Assembly (NCBI GenBank): GCA_026989475.1
Contig: JALSJG010000165.1
Location: forward strand, 1-15,105
Length of the DNA: 15,105 bases
DNA from: Thermaceae bacterium
GTDB lineage: Bacteria > Deinococcota > Deinococci > Deinococcales > Marinithermaceae
Direction of reading: 5' to 3'
Under the pieces are notes generated by a model. That model did no database searches. It was not told the origin of the DNA and saw only the letters and a list, made by a program, of their open reading frames with translations. Of this stretch, positions 1 to 6,779 are shown one piece after another; the stretch's first letter is position 1; each line of letters starts with the position of its first letter. The position numbers and the translations under genes are program-made.

Positions 1-1529
1 TGGTGATCGAGCTCAAACGGGGCGCGAACCCCGAGGTCGTGCTCAACCGGCTCTACAAGCACACCCAGCTCCAGACCAGCTTCACCGTCAACCTGCTCGC
101 GATCGTCGAGGGCGAGCCCAGGGTGCTTTCGCTCCTCGAGCTCATGCGCCACTACCTCGACCACCGCAAAACGGTGGTCACCCGCCGCACCGCCTTCGAG
201 CTCAAGAAGGCCGAGGAGCGGGCCCACGTGCTCGAAGGCCTCCTCATCGCCCTCGACCACATCGACGAGGTCATCGCCCTGATCCGCGCCTCCAGGGACC
301 CGGCCGAGGCCAAGCGCGGCCTGACCGAGCGCTTCGGCCTCACCGAGGTGCAGGCCCAGGCGATCCTCGACATGCGGCTCCAGCGGCTCACCGGGCTCGA
401 GCGCGAACGGCTCCTCGCCGAATACCGCGAGCTAAAGGAAAGGATCGCCTTCCTGCGGGCGATCCTCGAGGACGAAGGCCGGCTCTGGGAGGTCATCAAG
501 GAGGAGCTCCTCGAGGTCAAGAAAAAGTACGCCGACCCCCGCCGCACGGTGATCACCGCCTTCGCCGAGGGGTTTACCCCCGAGGACCTGATCGAGGACG
601 AGCCCATGGTCATCACGATGACCGCCGCCGGCTACGTCAAGCGCACCCCCCTCGAGGCCTACCGCGCCCAGGGAAGGGGCGGCGTCGGCCTCCAGGCCGG
701 CCGCACCAAGGGCGAGGACGAGGCCACCCGGGTCTTCGTCGCCCAGATGCACGACCAGCTCCTCTTCTTCACCAACCACGGCCGGGTTTTCGGGCTCAAG
801 GTCTTCGAGCTCCCGGAGGCGAGCCGCGCCGCCCGGGGCACCCACGTGCGCCAGCTCCTCGCCCTCGGCGAGGGGGAGGAGATCGCCACCCTGCTCGCGG
901 TGCGCGATCTTAAAGCGCCCGGCGACCTGGTCTTCGCGACGCGCAAGGGGATCGTCAAACGCACCCCGCTCATCGAGTACCAAAACCTCACGAGCTCCGG
1001 GCTGATCGCGATCCACCTGCAACAGGCCGACGACCTGATCGCGGTCGTCACCGCCGAAGCCGGCGACGACGTGGCCCTCGCCACCCGCCAGGGCAAGACG
1101 ATCCGCTTCGCCCTGGCCGAGGTCCGGGCCACCGGTCGCGCGAGCCAGGGGGTGCGGGGCATCCGGCTCAAAGAGGGCGACGCGGTGGTCTCGCTGGCGG
1201 TGATCCCCGCGGGCTGGGAGGGAGACCTCCTGGCGGTAGGCAGCCGGGGCTACGGCAAGCGCACCCCGGTCGGCGAGTACCCCCGCCAGGGCCGCGGCGG
1301 CCAGGGGGTGATCGGCTTCAAGACCGGAAGGAAGGTCGGCGAGCTCGTCGCAATGCTCCCTACCGACGGCGACGAGGACCTCCTGGTGCTTTCGAAAAGG
1401 GGCCAGGCGATCCGCATCCCCGTGAGCGAGATCCGGGTCTCCTCCCGGGCCACCGCCGGCGTCAAGCTCATGAACCTCGCCGAGGGCGACGAGGTGGCCT
1501 CGGCGTTCGTGGTGGAGAACGCGGAGTAG
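1..1529 (+). CDS. gyrA: DNA gyrase subunit A, C-terminal part (5' end outside window)
   Basis: This is the A subunit of DNA gyrase, which with GyrB introduces negative supercoils using ATP. The window opens inside the gene, in frame 3, so the N-terminal winged-helix domain and catalytic Tyr are missing. The 508 visible residues begin in the conserved stretch IELKRGANPEVVLNRLYKHT of the breakage-reunion domain. They continue through the long coiled coil (about residues 60-175, with ILDMRLQRLTGLE) and into the beta-pinwheel C-terminal domain (about 190-505). A GyrA-box-like heptad QGRGGVG (669-689) sits in the first blade, where E. coli has QRRGGKG. A second one, QGRGGQG (1287-1307), lies near the end. 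The pinwheel blades align by eye with E. coli GyrA (for example YVKRTPLEAYRAQ and GVRGIRLKEGDAVVSL). The stop is TAG at 1527-1529. The GyrA-type order of blades argues against ParC. cutA follows 10 bases later and may be co-transcribed. Confidence 0.96.
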   Translation, partial: VIELKRGANPEVVLNRLYKHTQLQTSFTVNLLAIVEGEPRVLSLLELMRHYLDHRKTVVTRRTAFELKKAEERAHVLEGLLIALDHIDEVIALIRASRDPAEAKRGLTERFGLTEVQAQAILDMRLQRLTGLERERLLAEYRELKERIAFLRAILEDEGRLWEVIKEELLEVKKKYADPRRTVITAFAEGFTPEDLIEDEPMVITMTAAGYVKRTPLEAYRAQGRGGVGLQAGRTKGEDEATRVFVAQMHDQLLFFTNHGRVFGLKVFELPEASRAARGTHVRQLLALGEGEEIATLLAVRDLKAPGDLVFATRKGIVKRTPLIEYQNLTSSGLIAIHLQQADDLIAVVTAEAGDDVALATRQGKTIRFALAEVRATGRASQGVRGIRLKEGDAVVSLAVIPAGWEGDLLAVGSRGYGKRTPVGEYPRQGRGGQGVIGFKTGRKVGELVAMLPTDGDEDLLVLSKRGQAIRIPVSEIRVSSRATAGVKLMNLAEGDEVASAFVVENAE

Positions 1530-1539
1530 GCTAGAAGCC

Positions 1540-1863
1540 ATGAAGGCCTACGTGGTGTTGATCACCGCCCCCGTCAAGGGAGACGCAGCGGAAAAGCTCG
1601 CCCGCGCCCTGGTGGAAGAAAGGCTCGCCGCCTGCGTCAACCGGGTGCCGGGGCTTATTTCCACCTACTGGTGGGAGGGGAAGATCGAGGAAGACCGGGA
1701 AGAACTCCTCGTCGCGAAGACCACCGAGGACCGGCTCGAGGCCCTCCTCAAGCGGGTACCCGAGCTCCACCCCTACTCCGTGCCCGAGATCCTCGCCCTG
1801 CCGGTGGAGCAGGGCCATCCCCCTTACCTCGAGTGGCTCGTCGCCTCGACGCGATTTTCGTAA
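1540..1863 (+). CDS. cutA: CutA1 family divalent-cation tolerance protein
   Basis: A 107-residue protein of the CutA1 family, a small trimeric ferredoxin-like-fold protein. The family was named for copper tolerance in E. coli, but its true role is unsettled. Family features seen: an N-terminal beta strand (YVVLITAPV), the motif LVEERLAACVNRVPG with Cys32, STYWWEGKIEED (Trp44-Trp45), the ELLVAKT strand, and LHPYSVPEILALPVEQG near the end. Length matches the usual 100-115 residues, and the sequence closely resembles Thermus CutA. The ATG lies 10 bases after the gyrA stop. Only weak purine-rich pairing is visible upstream (GGAG overlapping the gyrA stop), so translational coupling to gyrA is likely. 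The last codons overlap an AT-rich dyad (1855-1880) that belongs to the control region of the next gene. No convincing terminator with a T-run separates it from that gene. Confidence 0.93.
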   Translation: MKAYVVLITAPVKGDAAEKLARALVEERLAACVNRVPGLISTYWWEGKIEEDREELLVAKTTEDRLEALLKRVPELHPYSVPEILALPVEQGHPPYLEWLVASTRFS

Positions 1864-1880
1864 CAAATATGTTTACAAAA
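1855..1880. promoter_or_regulatory. 26-bp imperfect palindrome upstream of the sdrP-like gene
   Basis: The dyad has the form TTTT-N3-AACA-N-AT-N-TGTT-N3-AAAA, centred between 1867 and 1868. It begins inside the last codons of cutA and ends 39 bases before the GTG of the regulator. It overlaps a -35-like TTTACA (1872-1877). This placement suits an operator for a dimeric regulator, possibly autoregulation by the SdrP-like protein. That is inference only: the half-site is not a clear CRP-type TGTGA. Confidence 0.4.
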
Positions 1881-1901
1881 TCCCCGCCCCCGTGCTAGCC
1901 T
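1872..1901 (+). promoter_or_regulatory. Candidate promoter of the sdrP-like gene
   Basis: TTTACA (1872-1877, 5 of 6 to TTGACA) lies 18 bases before TAGCCT (1896-1901), which fits the loose TANNNT form and has a TG one base ahead (extended -10). A start near 1908 would give a leader of about 12 bases. The -10 is weak and lies in the loop of the GC hairpin at 1882-1911. Confidence 0.4.
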
Positions 1902-1911
1902 GGGGGCGGGG
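1882..1911. promoter_or_regulatory. Perfect 10-bp GC hairpin reaching into the sdrP Shine-Dalgarno
   Basis: CCCCGCCCCC (1882-1891) is fully complementary to GGGGGCGGGG (1902-1911), with a 10-base loop between. The right arm runs into the ribosome-binding site GGGGAGGG (1908-1915) of the downstream GTG at 1920. On the plus strand no T-run follows, so it is not a standard terminator for cutA. On the minus strand it is followed by ATTTTG, but no minus-strand gene needs it. In read-through mRNA from gyrA-cutA the stem would partly hide the ribosome-binding site. Confidence 0.6.
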
Positions 1912-1919
1912 AGGGAATC

Positions 1920-2531
1920 GTGAGCAAGGCAAGCATCCGGGAACGCGCGCGGTTCTCCCCGGGGGAGGTCATCCTCTACCCCGGGGTGCCGGCCCCGGGC
2001 GAACCGGTTTACCGGGTGGTTTCGGGGCTCGTGCGAATCCAGCACGTGGACGAGGAGGGCAACGCCCTCACGCTGCGCTTCGTACGGCCCGGCGAGTTCT
2101 TTGGCGAAGAGGCGCTCGCGGGGCTTGAGCGCAGCCATTTCGTCGAGGCCCTGACCGAAAGCGAGGTCGAGGCCATCCCTGCCGAGGCGCTTTGGAAAAG
2201 CGAGTCCCGGGAGCTCGTCGCCACGCTGGTCGCGGCCCTCGCCCAGGGGTACGAGCGCATCCGGCGGCTCGTGACCCAGCGCCTCAAAAACCGCATCGCC
2301 GCCGCCCTGCTCGAGCTCCGCTCCACCTCCCTGGCCGAGACCGACGCCGAGGGCCGGCCGGTGATCCGGCTGACCCACGACGACCTGGCGGCGGCGGTCG
2401 GCTCGGTCCGGGAAACCGTGACCAAGGTGGTCGGCGAGCTCGCCCGGGAGGGCTACATCAGGTCCGGCTACGGTAAGATCACGCTCACCAACCTCAAGGG
2501 TCTCGAAGAGCTGGCAAACCGCCCGGAATAA
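1920..2531 (+). CDS. sdrP: CRP/FNR family transcriptional regulator, SdrP-like
   Basis: A 203-residue cytoplasmic DNA-binding regulator. The N-terminal cyclic-nucleotide-binding-like beta barrel covers about residues 10-95 (RFSPGEVILYPGVPAPGE, then RFVRPGEFFGEEALAG). The dimerisation helix covers about 98-130. The C-terminal winged helix-turn-helix spans about 145-190, with recognition region VGSVRETVTKVVGELAREGYIRS. It closely resembles Thermus thermophilus SdrP as I remember it, including the RLATQRLKNR-like helix and the RSGYGKI ending. SdrP is a cofactor-independent activator tied to oxidative stress. In the effector pocket Glu63, Arg71 and Ser72 recall the E. coli CRP cAMP ligands, but the loop between them is two residues shorter, so cAMP binding is doubtful. 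GTG start chosen for GGGGAGGG four bases ahead. It is followed by a terminator and a flavin reductase gene. Function by similarity; target genes are unknown from this sequence. Confidence 0.9.
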   Translation: MSKASIRERARFSPGEVILYPGVPAPGEPVYRVVSGLVRIQHVDEEGNALTLRFVRPGEFFGEEALAGLERSHFVEALTESEVEAIPAEALWKSESRELVATLVAALAQGYERIRRLVTQRLKNRIAAALLELRSTSLAETDAEGRPVIRLTHDDLAAAVGSVRETVTKVVGELAREGYIRSGYGKITLTNLKGLEELANRPE

Positions 2532-2550
2532 GGGGATAATGCAGAAGGCG

Positions 2551-2575
2551 AAAGGCCCCCGCGCGGGGGCCTTTT
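2551..2575 (+). terminator. Rho-independent terminator after the sdrP-like gene
   Basis: A perfect 24-bp palindrome (AAAGGCCCCCGC with its reverse complement) ends in CCTTTTC. It starts 19 bases after the regulator stop codon and ends 15 bases before the reductase ATG. A -10-like GATAAT lies just upstream (2535-2540), so it could also act as a leader attenuator for the reductase. Confidence 0.8.
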
Positions 2576-2589
2576 CTAAGGAGGAAACG

Positions 2590-3600
2590 ATGCGGACCGG
2601 GACCGATCTGATCGTGGTGGGCGCGGGTCCCACCGGGCTCGCGGCGGCCTTCTACGCGGGGATGCGGGGGCTCAGCGTACGGCTCGTGGATCCCCTTTCC
2701 GAACCGGGGGGGCAGCTCGTTGCGCTCTACCCGGAAAAATACATTTACGACGTCGTCGGATTTCCCAAGATCAAGGCCGCCGACCTCGCCGCCCGGCTGG
2801 TGGCCCAGCTCGAGCCTTTTCATCCCATCTACGCCCTGGAGGAGCGGGCGGAGAAGCTCGACGAGGACGAGGAGGGCTTCCTCCTCACCACCGACCGCGG
2901 CCACACCTACCGGGCCCGGGCGGTGGTGATCGCGAGCGGGCTCGGGGTCTTCGAGCCCCGGCGGGTGGGGGCCGAGGGCGAGCGGGAGCTCGAGGGCAAG
3001 GGGCTTTTCTACGCCGTCAAGCACCCCGAGGAGTTCAAGGACAAGGAGGTCCTAATCGTCGGCGGGGGCGACAGCGCGGTGGACTGGGCGCTCATGCTCA
3101 AGAACATCGCCCGGGTCACCCTGATCCACCGCCGTAAAGCCTTCCGGGCTCACGAAAAGAGCGTAGAGGAGCTCCTCCAGGCCGCCGCGCGCGGGGAGCT
3201 CGAGGTGAAAACTCCCTTTGTTCTGAAGGCGGCCCGCGGCGACGGCTGGGTGAAGGAGGCCGAGATCGAAAACGTGGAAAGCGGGATCCGGCAAACCCTT
3301 CCGGTCGACGCGGTACTTGTTCTCGCGGGTTTTCTCACCAAGCCCGGGCCGCTCGCGAACTGGGGTCTTGAGCTCGAGGGTAACAGGATCGTGGTCAACA
3401 CCCGCATGGAAACCAGCCGCAAGGGCGTATTCGCCGCCGGCGACGCGGTCACCTACCCCGGCAAGCTCAAGCTGATCCAGATCAACTTTGGCGAGGCCGC
3501 GACCGCCGCCAACTACGCCGCCGCCTACATCACCGGCGAGCGCGCCCACCCCGGCCACTCCTCGGACCGTCCCGATCCTTCGTTGAGAAAAGGTGCCTAG
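2590..3600 (+). CDS. Ferredoxin--NADP(+) reductase, thioredoxin-reductase-like type
   Basis: A 336-residue FAD- and NADPH-dependent oxidoreductase, soluble and cytoplasmic. The N-terminal Rossmann motif GAGPTG (11-16) binds FAD. GGGDSAVDWA (158-167) is the NADPH-domain motif, and the basic HRR (180-182) suits the 2'-phosphate of NADPH. GVFAAGDAV (279-287) is the second FAD motif. The fold is that of low-molecular-weight thioredoxin reductases, but no cysteine occurs in the whole protein, so the CxxC redox pair is absent. Together with the C-terminal QINFGEAATAAN segment, this marks the ferredoxin/flavodoxin-NADP reductase branch (as in Bacillus YumC). The start is ATG 2590, with AAGGAGG (2578-2584) five bases ahead. 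An in-frame ATG at 2539 would run the protein through the terminator stem and is rejected. Its place after an SdrP-like regulator hints at redox-stress control, but the terminator separates them. Activity on ferredoxin versus another carrier is not decided by sequence. Confidence 0.88.
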   Translation: MRTGTDLIVVGAGPTGLAAAFYAGMRGLSVRLVDPLSEPGGQLVALYPEKYIYDVVGFPKIKAADLAARLVAQLEPFHPIYALEERAEKLDEDEEGFLLTTDRGHTYRARAVVIASGLGVFEPRRVGAEGERELEGKGLFYAVKHPEEFKDKEVLIVGGGDSAVDWALMLKNIARVTLIHRRKAFRAHEKSVEELLQAAARGELEVKTPFVLKAARGDGWVKEAEIENVESGIRQTLPVDAVLVLAGFLTKPGPLANWGLELEGNRIVVNTRMETSRKGVFAAGDAVTYPGKLKLIQINFGEAATAANYAAAYITGERAHPGHSSDRPDPSLRKGA

Positions 3601-3626
3601 AATAGGCTTGGAGGTGATGTGAGGCT

Positions 3627-5096
3627 ATGAAGCGAGTCAGGATTTTCTTGGTCGCCCTCGTGCTCGGCGCCCTTGCCTTCGCCGGGGAGTTCTCGATCAT
3701 CCATTTCAACGACGTCTACGAGATCCAGCCGGTGAAAAAGGGGAAGTACGGCGGGGCTGCCCGGGTGGCGACGCTGATCAAGGAGCTCGGGGGGCAGGAA
3801 AACCTCATTCTCTTCTCCGGAGACACCTTCAGCCCCTCGATCATGTCCAGCGTCTTCAAGGGCAAGCAGATGGTGGACGTCTTCAACCGGCTGGGCGTCG
3901 ACTATGCCGTCTACGGAAACCACGAGTTCGACTTCGGCCCCGAGGTCGCCGCCGAGCGGGTAAAGGAGTCCAAGTTCACCTGGATCTCCACCAACCTAGT
4001 GGACAAGCGCACCGGCGAGGGCTACGTCGGCGCGGTGCGCTGGGCCCTGGTGGACTGGAACGGGGTCAAGGTCGGCCTCCTCGGCCTCATCGACGACTGG
4101 CTCGAGCTCACGAGCCCCGGCCCCAACGCCCAGTACCTCGACTTTATCGAAACCGGCCGCAAGTACGCCCGGATGCTCAAGGATAAGGGTGCCGAGGTGG
4201 TCATCGCCCTCACCCACATGGACATGGCCAACGACGAGAAGCTCGCCGCCAGCGTCCCCGAGATCGACCTCATCCTGGGCGGCCACGACCACGCCCCCAT
4301 GTGGAAGGTGGTAAACGGCACCCTGATCTGGAAGACCGGCGCCGACTGGATCTGGCTCGGTCACCTGAAGGTCTACACCATCCCCGGCCTAAAACCGATC
4401 GTGATTCCTACCCAGTACACGGTCGACCGTAAAATCTCCGAGGATCCGGAGATGGCCAAGGTAGTGGCCGAGTACGCCGCCGCCCTCGACAAGGCGATGA
4501 ACGAGGCGATCGGCGAGACCAAAGTGCCGCTCGACGCCCGGCGCAAGGTGGTCCGCCGCCAGGAGTCGAACATCGGCAACCTGATCGCCGACGCCATGCG
4601 CGACTACGCTAAGGCCGACTGCGCCATCCAAAACGGCGGCGGCATCCGCACCGACCAGATCTACGGCCCCGGGAAGCTGACCAAGAAGGACATCTTCGCC
4701 ATCCTGCCCTTCGGCAACGTGGTGATCAGCGTCAAGATCGACGGCAAGACGCTGAAGGCCGCGCTCGAAAACGGCGTCTCCCAGTGGGAGCGCACCAAAG
4801 GCCGCTTCCCCCAGGTCTCGGGCATCAAGTACGTCTTCGACCCGAACCGCCCGGCCGGGGAGCGGATCCTCGAGGTCTACGTGAACGGAAAACCCCTCGA
4901 CCCCAACCAGACCTACGTCTGCGCCATCAACGACTACATGGGCCGCGGCGGCGACGGCTACACCATGTTCAAAAACGCTCCCCGGGCGATCGACGAGCGG
5001 AGCGGCACCCTGCTCGCCCAGGTAGTCATCGACTACATCAAGGCCCACTCGCCGGTGGCGCCCAAGGTCGAGGGCCGGATCGTCATCAAGAAGTAA
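3627..5096 (+). CDS. Secreted 5'-nucleotidase / metallophosphatase family protein
   Basis: A 489-residue exported hydrolase that likely removes phosphate from nucleotides (UshA/YfkN-type two-domain 5'-nucleotidase). The N-terminus has a Sec signal peptide: basic MKRVR, a hydrophobic run, and likely cleavage after Ala19 (AFA|GE). The N-terminal calcineurin-like domain carries the metal ligands H26-F-N-D29, SGD66, GNH99-E-F-D, THM and GGH220-D-H222. The C-terminal substrate-binding domain shows RRQESNIGNLIADAMR, NGGGIR, FAILPFGN and NDYMGRGGDGY. Somewhat shorter than E. coli UshA (550 residues). ATG 3627 follows GGAGGTGAT (3610-3618), an unusually full match to the 16S 3' end but set rather far from the start; a nearer GAGG (3621-3624) is very close. 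A possible -10, TAGAAT (3598-3603), overlaps the upstream stop codon, so its own promoter is possible. It ends at a strong terminator. Exact substrate (nucleoside monophosphate, UDP-sugar, cyclic nucleotide) is unknown. Confidence 0.92.
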   Translation: MKRVRIFLVALVLGALAFAGEFSIIHFNDVYEIQPVKKGKYGGAARVATLIKELGGQENLILFSGDTFSPSIMSSVFKGKQMVDVFNRLGVDYAVYGNHEFDFGPEVAAERVKESKFTWISTNLVDKRTGEGYVGAVRWALVDWNGVKVGLLGLIDDWLELTSPGPNAQYLDFIETGRKYARMLKDKGAEVVIALTHMDMANDEKLAASVPEIDLILGGHDHAPMWKVVNGTLIWKTGADWIWLGHLKVYTIPGLKPIVIPTQYTVDRKISEDPEMAKVVAEYAAALDKAMNEAIGETKVPLDARRKVVRRQESNIGNLIADAMRDYAKADCAIQNGGGIRTDQIYGPGKLTKKDIFAILPFGNVVISVKIDGKTLKAALENGVSQWERTKGRFPQVSGIKYVFDPNRPAGERILEVYVNGKPLDPNQTYVCAINDYMGRGGDGYTMFKNAPRAIDERSGTLLAQVVIDYIKAHSPVAPKVEGRIVIKK

Positions 5097-5107
5097 TCGC
5101 TCGAACG

Positions 5108-5144
5108 CCCAAGGCCCCCCGGGCACCGGGGGGCCTTGGGTTTT
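5108..5144 (+). terminator. Rho-independent terminator of the 5'-nucleotidase gene
   Basis: CCCAAGGCCCCCCGG (5108-5122) pairs perfectly with its complement at 5126-5140 across a three-base loop, followed by TTTTAG. It sits between two convergent genes. On the minus strand no T-run follows the stem, so it should end plus-strand transcripts best, though it may also block minus-strand read-through from glnA (stop at 5157-5159). Confidence 0.88.
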
Positions 5145-5156
5145 AGGGACCGGTGC

Positions 5157-6575
5157 TTAGAGGTCGTAGTACATCTGGAACTCGATCGGGCTGGTGCGAA
5201 GTCGCACCTGGGCGGCCTCCTCCCGCTTCATCGCGATCCATTCCTCGAGCAGCGCCTCGGTGAAGACCCCACCCTCGAGCAGGAAGTCGTGGTCCTTCTC
5301 CAGCGCGTCCAAAGCCTCGTCCAGGCTCTTCGGCAGGGTTTTGATCCGCCGGGCCTCGCGGGCGGAAAGCGCGTAGAGGTTTTTGTCCACCGGCTTCGGG
5401 GGCTCGAGCTCCCGGCGGATCCCATCAAGACCCGCCATCAGCATGGCGGCAAAGGTGAGGTAAGGGTTCCCCGAGGGGTCGGGCGCCCGGTACTCGATCC
5501 GCTTCGCCTTTTTGAACTTGGGTCCCGTGAAGTACATGGGAACCCGGATGATCGCCGAGCGGTTCCGGCGCGAGATGATCAGGTTCACCGGGGCCTCGTA
5601 GCCCGGAACCAGCCTGCGGTAGGAGTTCACCGTCGGGTTGGTGATCGCCGCGAGCGCCGGCCCGTGGGCGAGGAGCCCGGCGGCGTAGTGCATCGCCAAC
5701 TTGGAGAGTTCGGCGTAACCCTTCTCGTCGTAGAAGAGCGGCTCGCCGTTTTTCCAAAGCGACTGGTGGGTGTGCATCCCCGATCCGTTGTCGCCGTAGA
5801 TCGGTTTGGGCATGAAGGTGACCGTCTTCCCCGCCTTGGCCGCGGTCTGGCGCACGGCGTACTTGTACTTGAAGACATTGTCCCCGGTGCGGGTAAGGGT
5901 GTCGAAGCGGATGTCGATCTCGGCCTGGCCGGCGGTGGCCACCTCGTGGTGATGGAGCTCGACCTGGACCCCGGTGGCCTCCAGGTTCTTCACCATCTCG
6001 CTCCGCAGATCCTGGTACTTGTCCACCGGAGGCGCGGGGAAGTACCCCTCCTTCGGGCGGATCCAAAGGCCGTCGCCTCCTTCGTAGGAATGCCAGTGCC
6101 CCTCCTCCGACTCGATCCAGAAGCCGGAGTGATGGGCTTCGATGGAGAAGCCGACCCGGTCAAAGATGAAGAACTCGATCTCCGGACCCCAGTAGCTGAC
6201 GTCGGCGATCCCCGTCTTCCTGAGATATTCCTCAGCCCTTTTCGCCACCCCGCGAGGATCCTTGTCGTAGTACTTCTTATCCACCGGATCGTAAACGTCG
6301 GCGATCACCACCAGGGTGGGGTGCTCCGCGAAGGGATCCACAAAGGCCGTAGAAACGTCGGGGAGCAGCAGCATATCCGACTCGTTGATGGCCTGGAACC
6401 CCTGAATCGAGGAGCCATCGAAGCCCGCGCCCAGCTTGAAGAAGTTCTCATCGGCCTCGTGGGCGGGGACGCTGAAGTGCTGCCAGCGCCCGGGAAGATC
6501 GGAGAACCTTAGGTCTACGTACGCGATGCCCTTCTCCTTGATGAACTTGACCGCTTCCTTCGCATCCTTGAACAC
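5157..6575 (-). CDS. glnA: Glutamine synthetase, class I-beta (adenylylatable type)
   Basis: A 472-residue glutamine synthetase: glutamate + ammonia + ATP to glutamine, working as a cytoplasmic dodecamer. Seen in order: the beta-grasp N-terminal domain with FDGSSIQGFQAINESDM (52-68), WGPEIEFFIFD (about 129-139), GYFPAPPVDKYQDLR, the nucleotide-site motif GDNGSGMHTHQS, NPTVNSYRRLVPGYEAPV, NRSAIIRVP and the EYRAPDPSGNPYL segment. Three traits mark the I-beta branch. One is an insertion at about 142-180 (IEAHHSGFWIESEEGHWHS region). Another is Tyr401 in DKNLYALSAREAR, at the place of the E. coli adenylylation Tyr. The third is Ala62 where feedback-inhibited I-alpha enzymes have Arg. Length fits E. 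coli GlnA (469). The start is GTG at 6575-6573, with GGAGGT five bases ahead. A clear promoter (6608-6637) and an operator-like dyad (6589-6602) precede it. It is divergent from a second glutamine synthetase. Confidence 0.95.
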   Translation of the reverse strand: MFKDAKEAVKFIKEKGIAYVDLRFSDLPGRWQHFSVPAHEADENFFKLGAGFDGSSIQGFQAINESDMLLLPDVSTAFVDPFAEHPTLVVIADVYDPVDKKYYDKDPRGVAKRAEEYLRKTGIADVSYWGPEIEFFIFDRVGFSIEAHHSGFWIESEEGHWHSYEGGDGLWIRPKEGYFPAPPVDKYQDLRSEMVKNLEATGVQVELHHHEVATAGQAEIDIRFDTLTRTGDNVFKYKYAVRQTAAKAGKTVTFMPKPIYGDNGSGMHTHQSLWKNGEPLFYDEKGYAELSKLAMHYAAGLLAHGPALAAITNPTVNSYRRLVPGYEAPVNLIISRRNRSAIIRVPMYFTGPKFKKAKRIEYRAPDPSGNPYLTFAAMLMAGLDGIRRELEPPKPVDKNLYALSAREARRIKTLPKSLDEALDALEKDHDFLLEGGVFTEALLEEWIAMKREEAAQVRLRTSPIEFQMYYDL

Positions 6576-6588
6576 GGCACACCTCCGT

Positions 6589-6602
6589 GCGTAAACTTAC
6601 GC
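6589..6602. promoter_or_regulatory. 14-bp perfect-arm dyad at the transcription start of glnA (GSI-beta)
   Basis: GCGTAA-AC-TTACGC: two 6-base arms with a 2-base centre. It lies between the -10 (6608-6613) and the Shine-Dalgarno (6581-6586) of the minus-strand glnA, at the expected transcription start. It would suit a repressor operator. A related sequence, GTAAACTGAACGC, lies just before the opposite gene (6779-6791). Confidence 0.5.
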
Positions 6603-6607
6603 GGCAA

Positions 6608-6637
6608 AGCGTACCCAAGAAACTGCACATCTGTCAA
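6608..6637 (-). promoter_or_regulatory. Sigma-70-type promoter of glnA (GSI-beta)
   Basis: On the minus strand a perfect -35 TTGACA (6637-6632) lies 18 bases before TACGCT (6613-6608), which fits TANNNT. The predicted transcription start is near 6601, about 25 bases before the GTG at 6575. Confidence 0.7.
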
Positions 6638-6690
6638 TAGGTAACGATTCATCATGCTAGGTTGAGCCTTGTGAGATCCAGAGTACTCCA

Positions 6691-6702
6691 TGCATTCATG
6701 CA
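6691..6702. repeat. Palindrome TGCAT-TC-ATGCA in the glnA-glnA spacer
   Basis: Perfect 5-base arms with a 2-base centre, about mid-spacer. Its core ATTCATGC (6694-6701) recurs inverted as GCATGAAT at 6755-6762, and ATTCATCATGC occurs at 6647-6657. The spacer at 6601-6780 has 88 G/C in 180 bases (49%), well below the flanking genes. These may be binding sites for a shared regulator; nothing identifies it. Confidence 0.35.
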
Positions 6703-6779
6703 AAGCGTTCACCTAAACCAGCACAGTTGGGCTGATCGAACGCACACCCACCTCGCATGAATATGCTCAAACCATTCGG

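Noticed and set aside
2539..2589. An upstream ATG in frame with the ferredoxin-NADP reductase
   Set aside because: The extra 17 residues would be encoded by the terminator stem, and the strong AAGGAGG points to ATG 2590.
3610..3621. Minimal ATG-TGA start-stop right after a strong GGAGG ahead of the 5'-nucleotidase
   Set aside because: Such a two-codon element could stall ribosomes, but a six-base match is expected by chance and GGAGGTGAT alone explains the site.
5136..6512. A 458-codon plus-strand frame opposite glnA (GSI-beta)
   Set aside because: Antisense shadow of a well-conserved gene, no domain seen, and its start lies in the terminator region of the 5'-nucleotidase.
6632..6648. Possible GlnR/TnrA site (TGTNA-N7-TNACA) in the glnA spacer
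   Set aside because: Only the TGTCA half is present, and it is the complement of the TTGACA -35 box.
6669..6674. TTGTGA, a CRP/SdrP-like half-site in the glnA spacer
   Set aside because: No matching second half at the proper spacing, so it is not supported as a site.
6515..6712. A 65-codon minus-strand frame running through the glnA promoter
   Set aside because: It overlaps the promoter and the start of glnA in another frame, has basic low-complexity content at the end and no ribosome-binding site.
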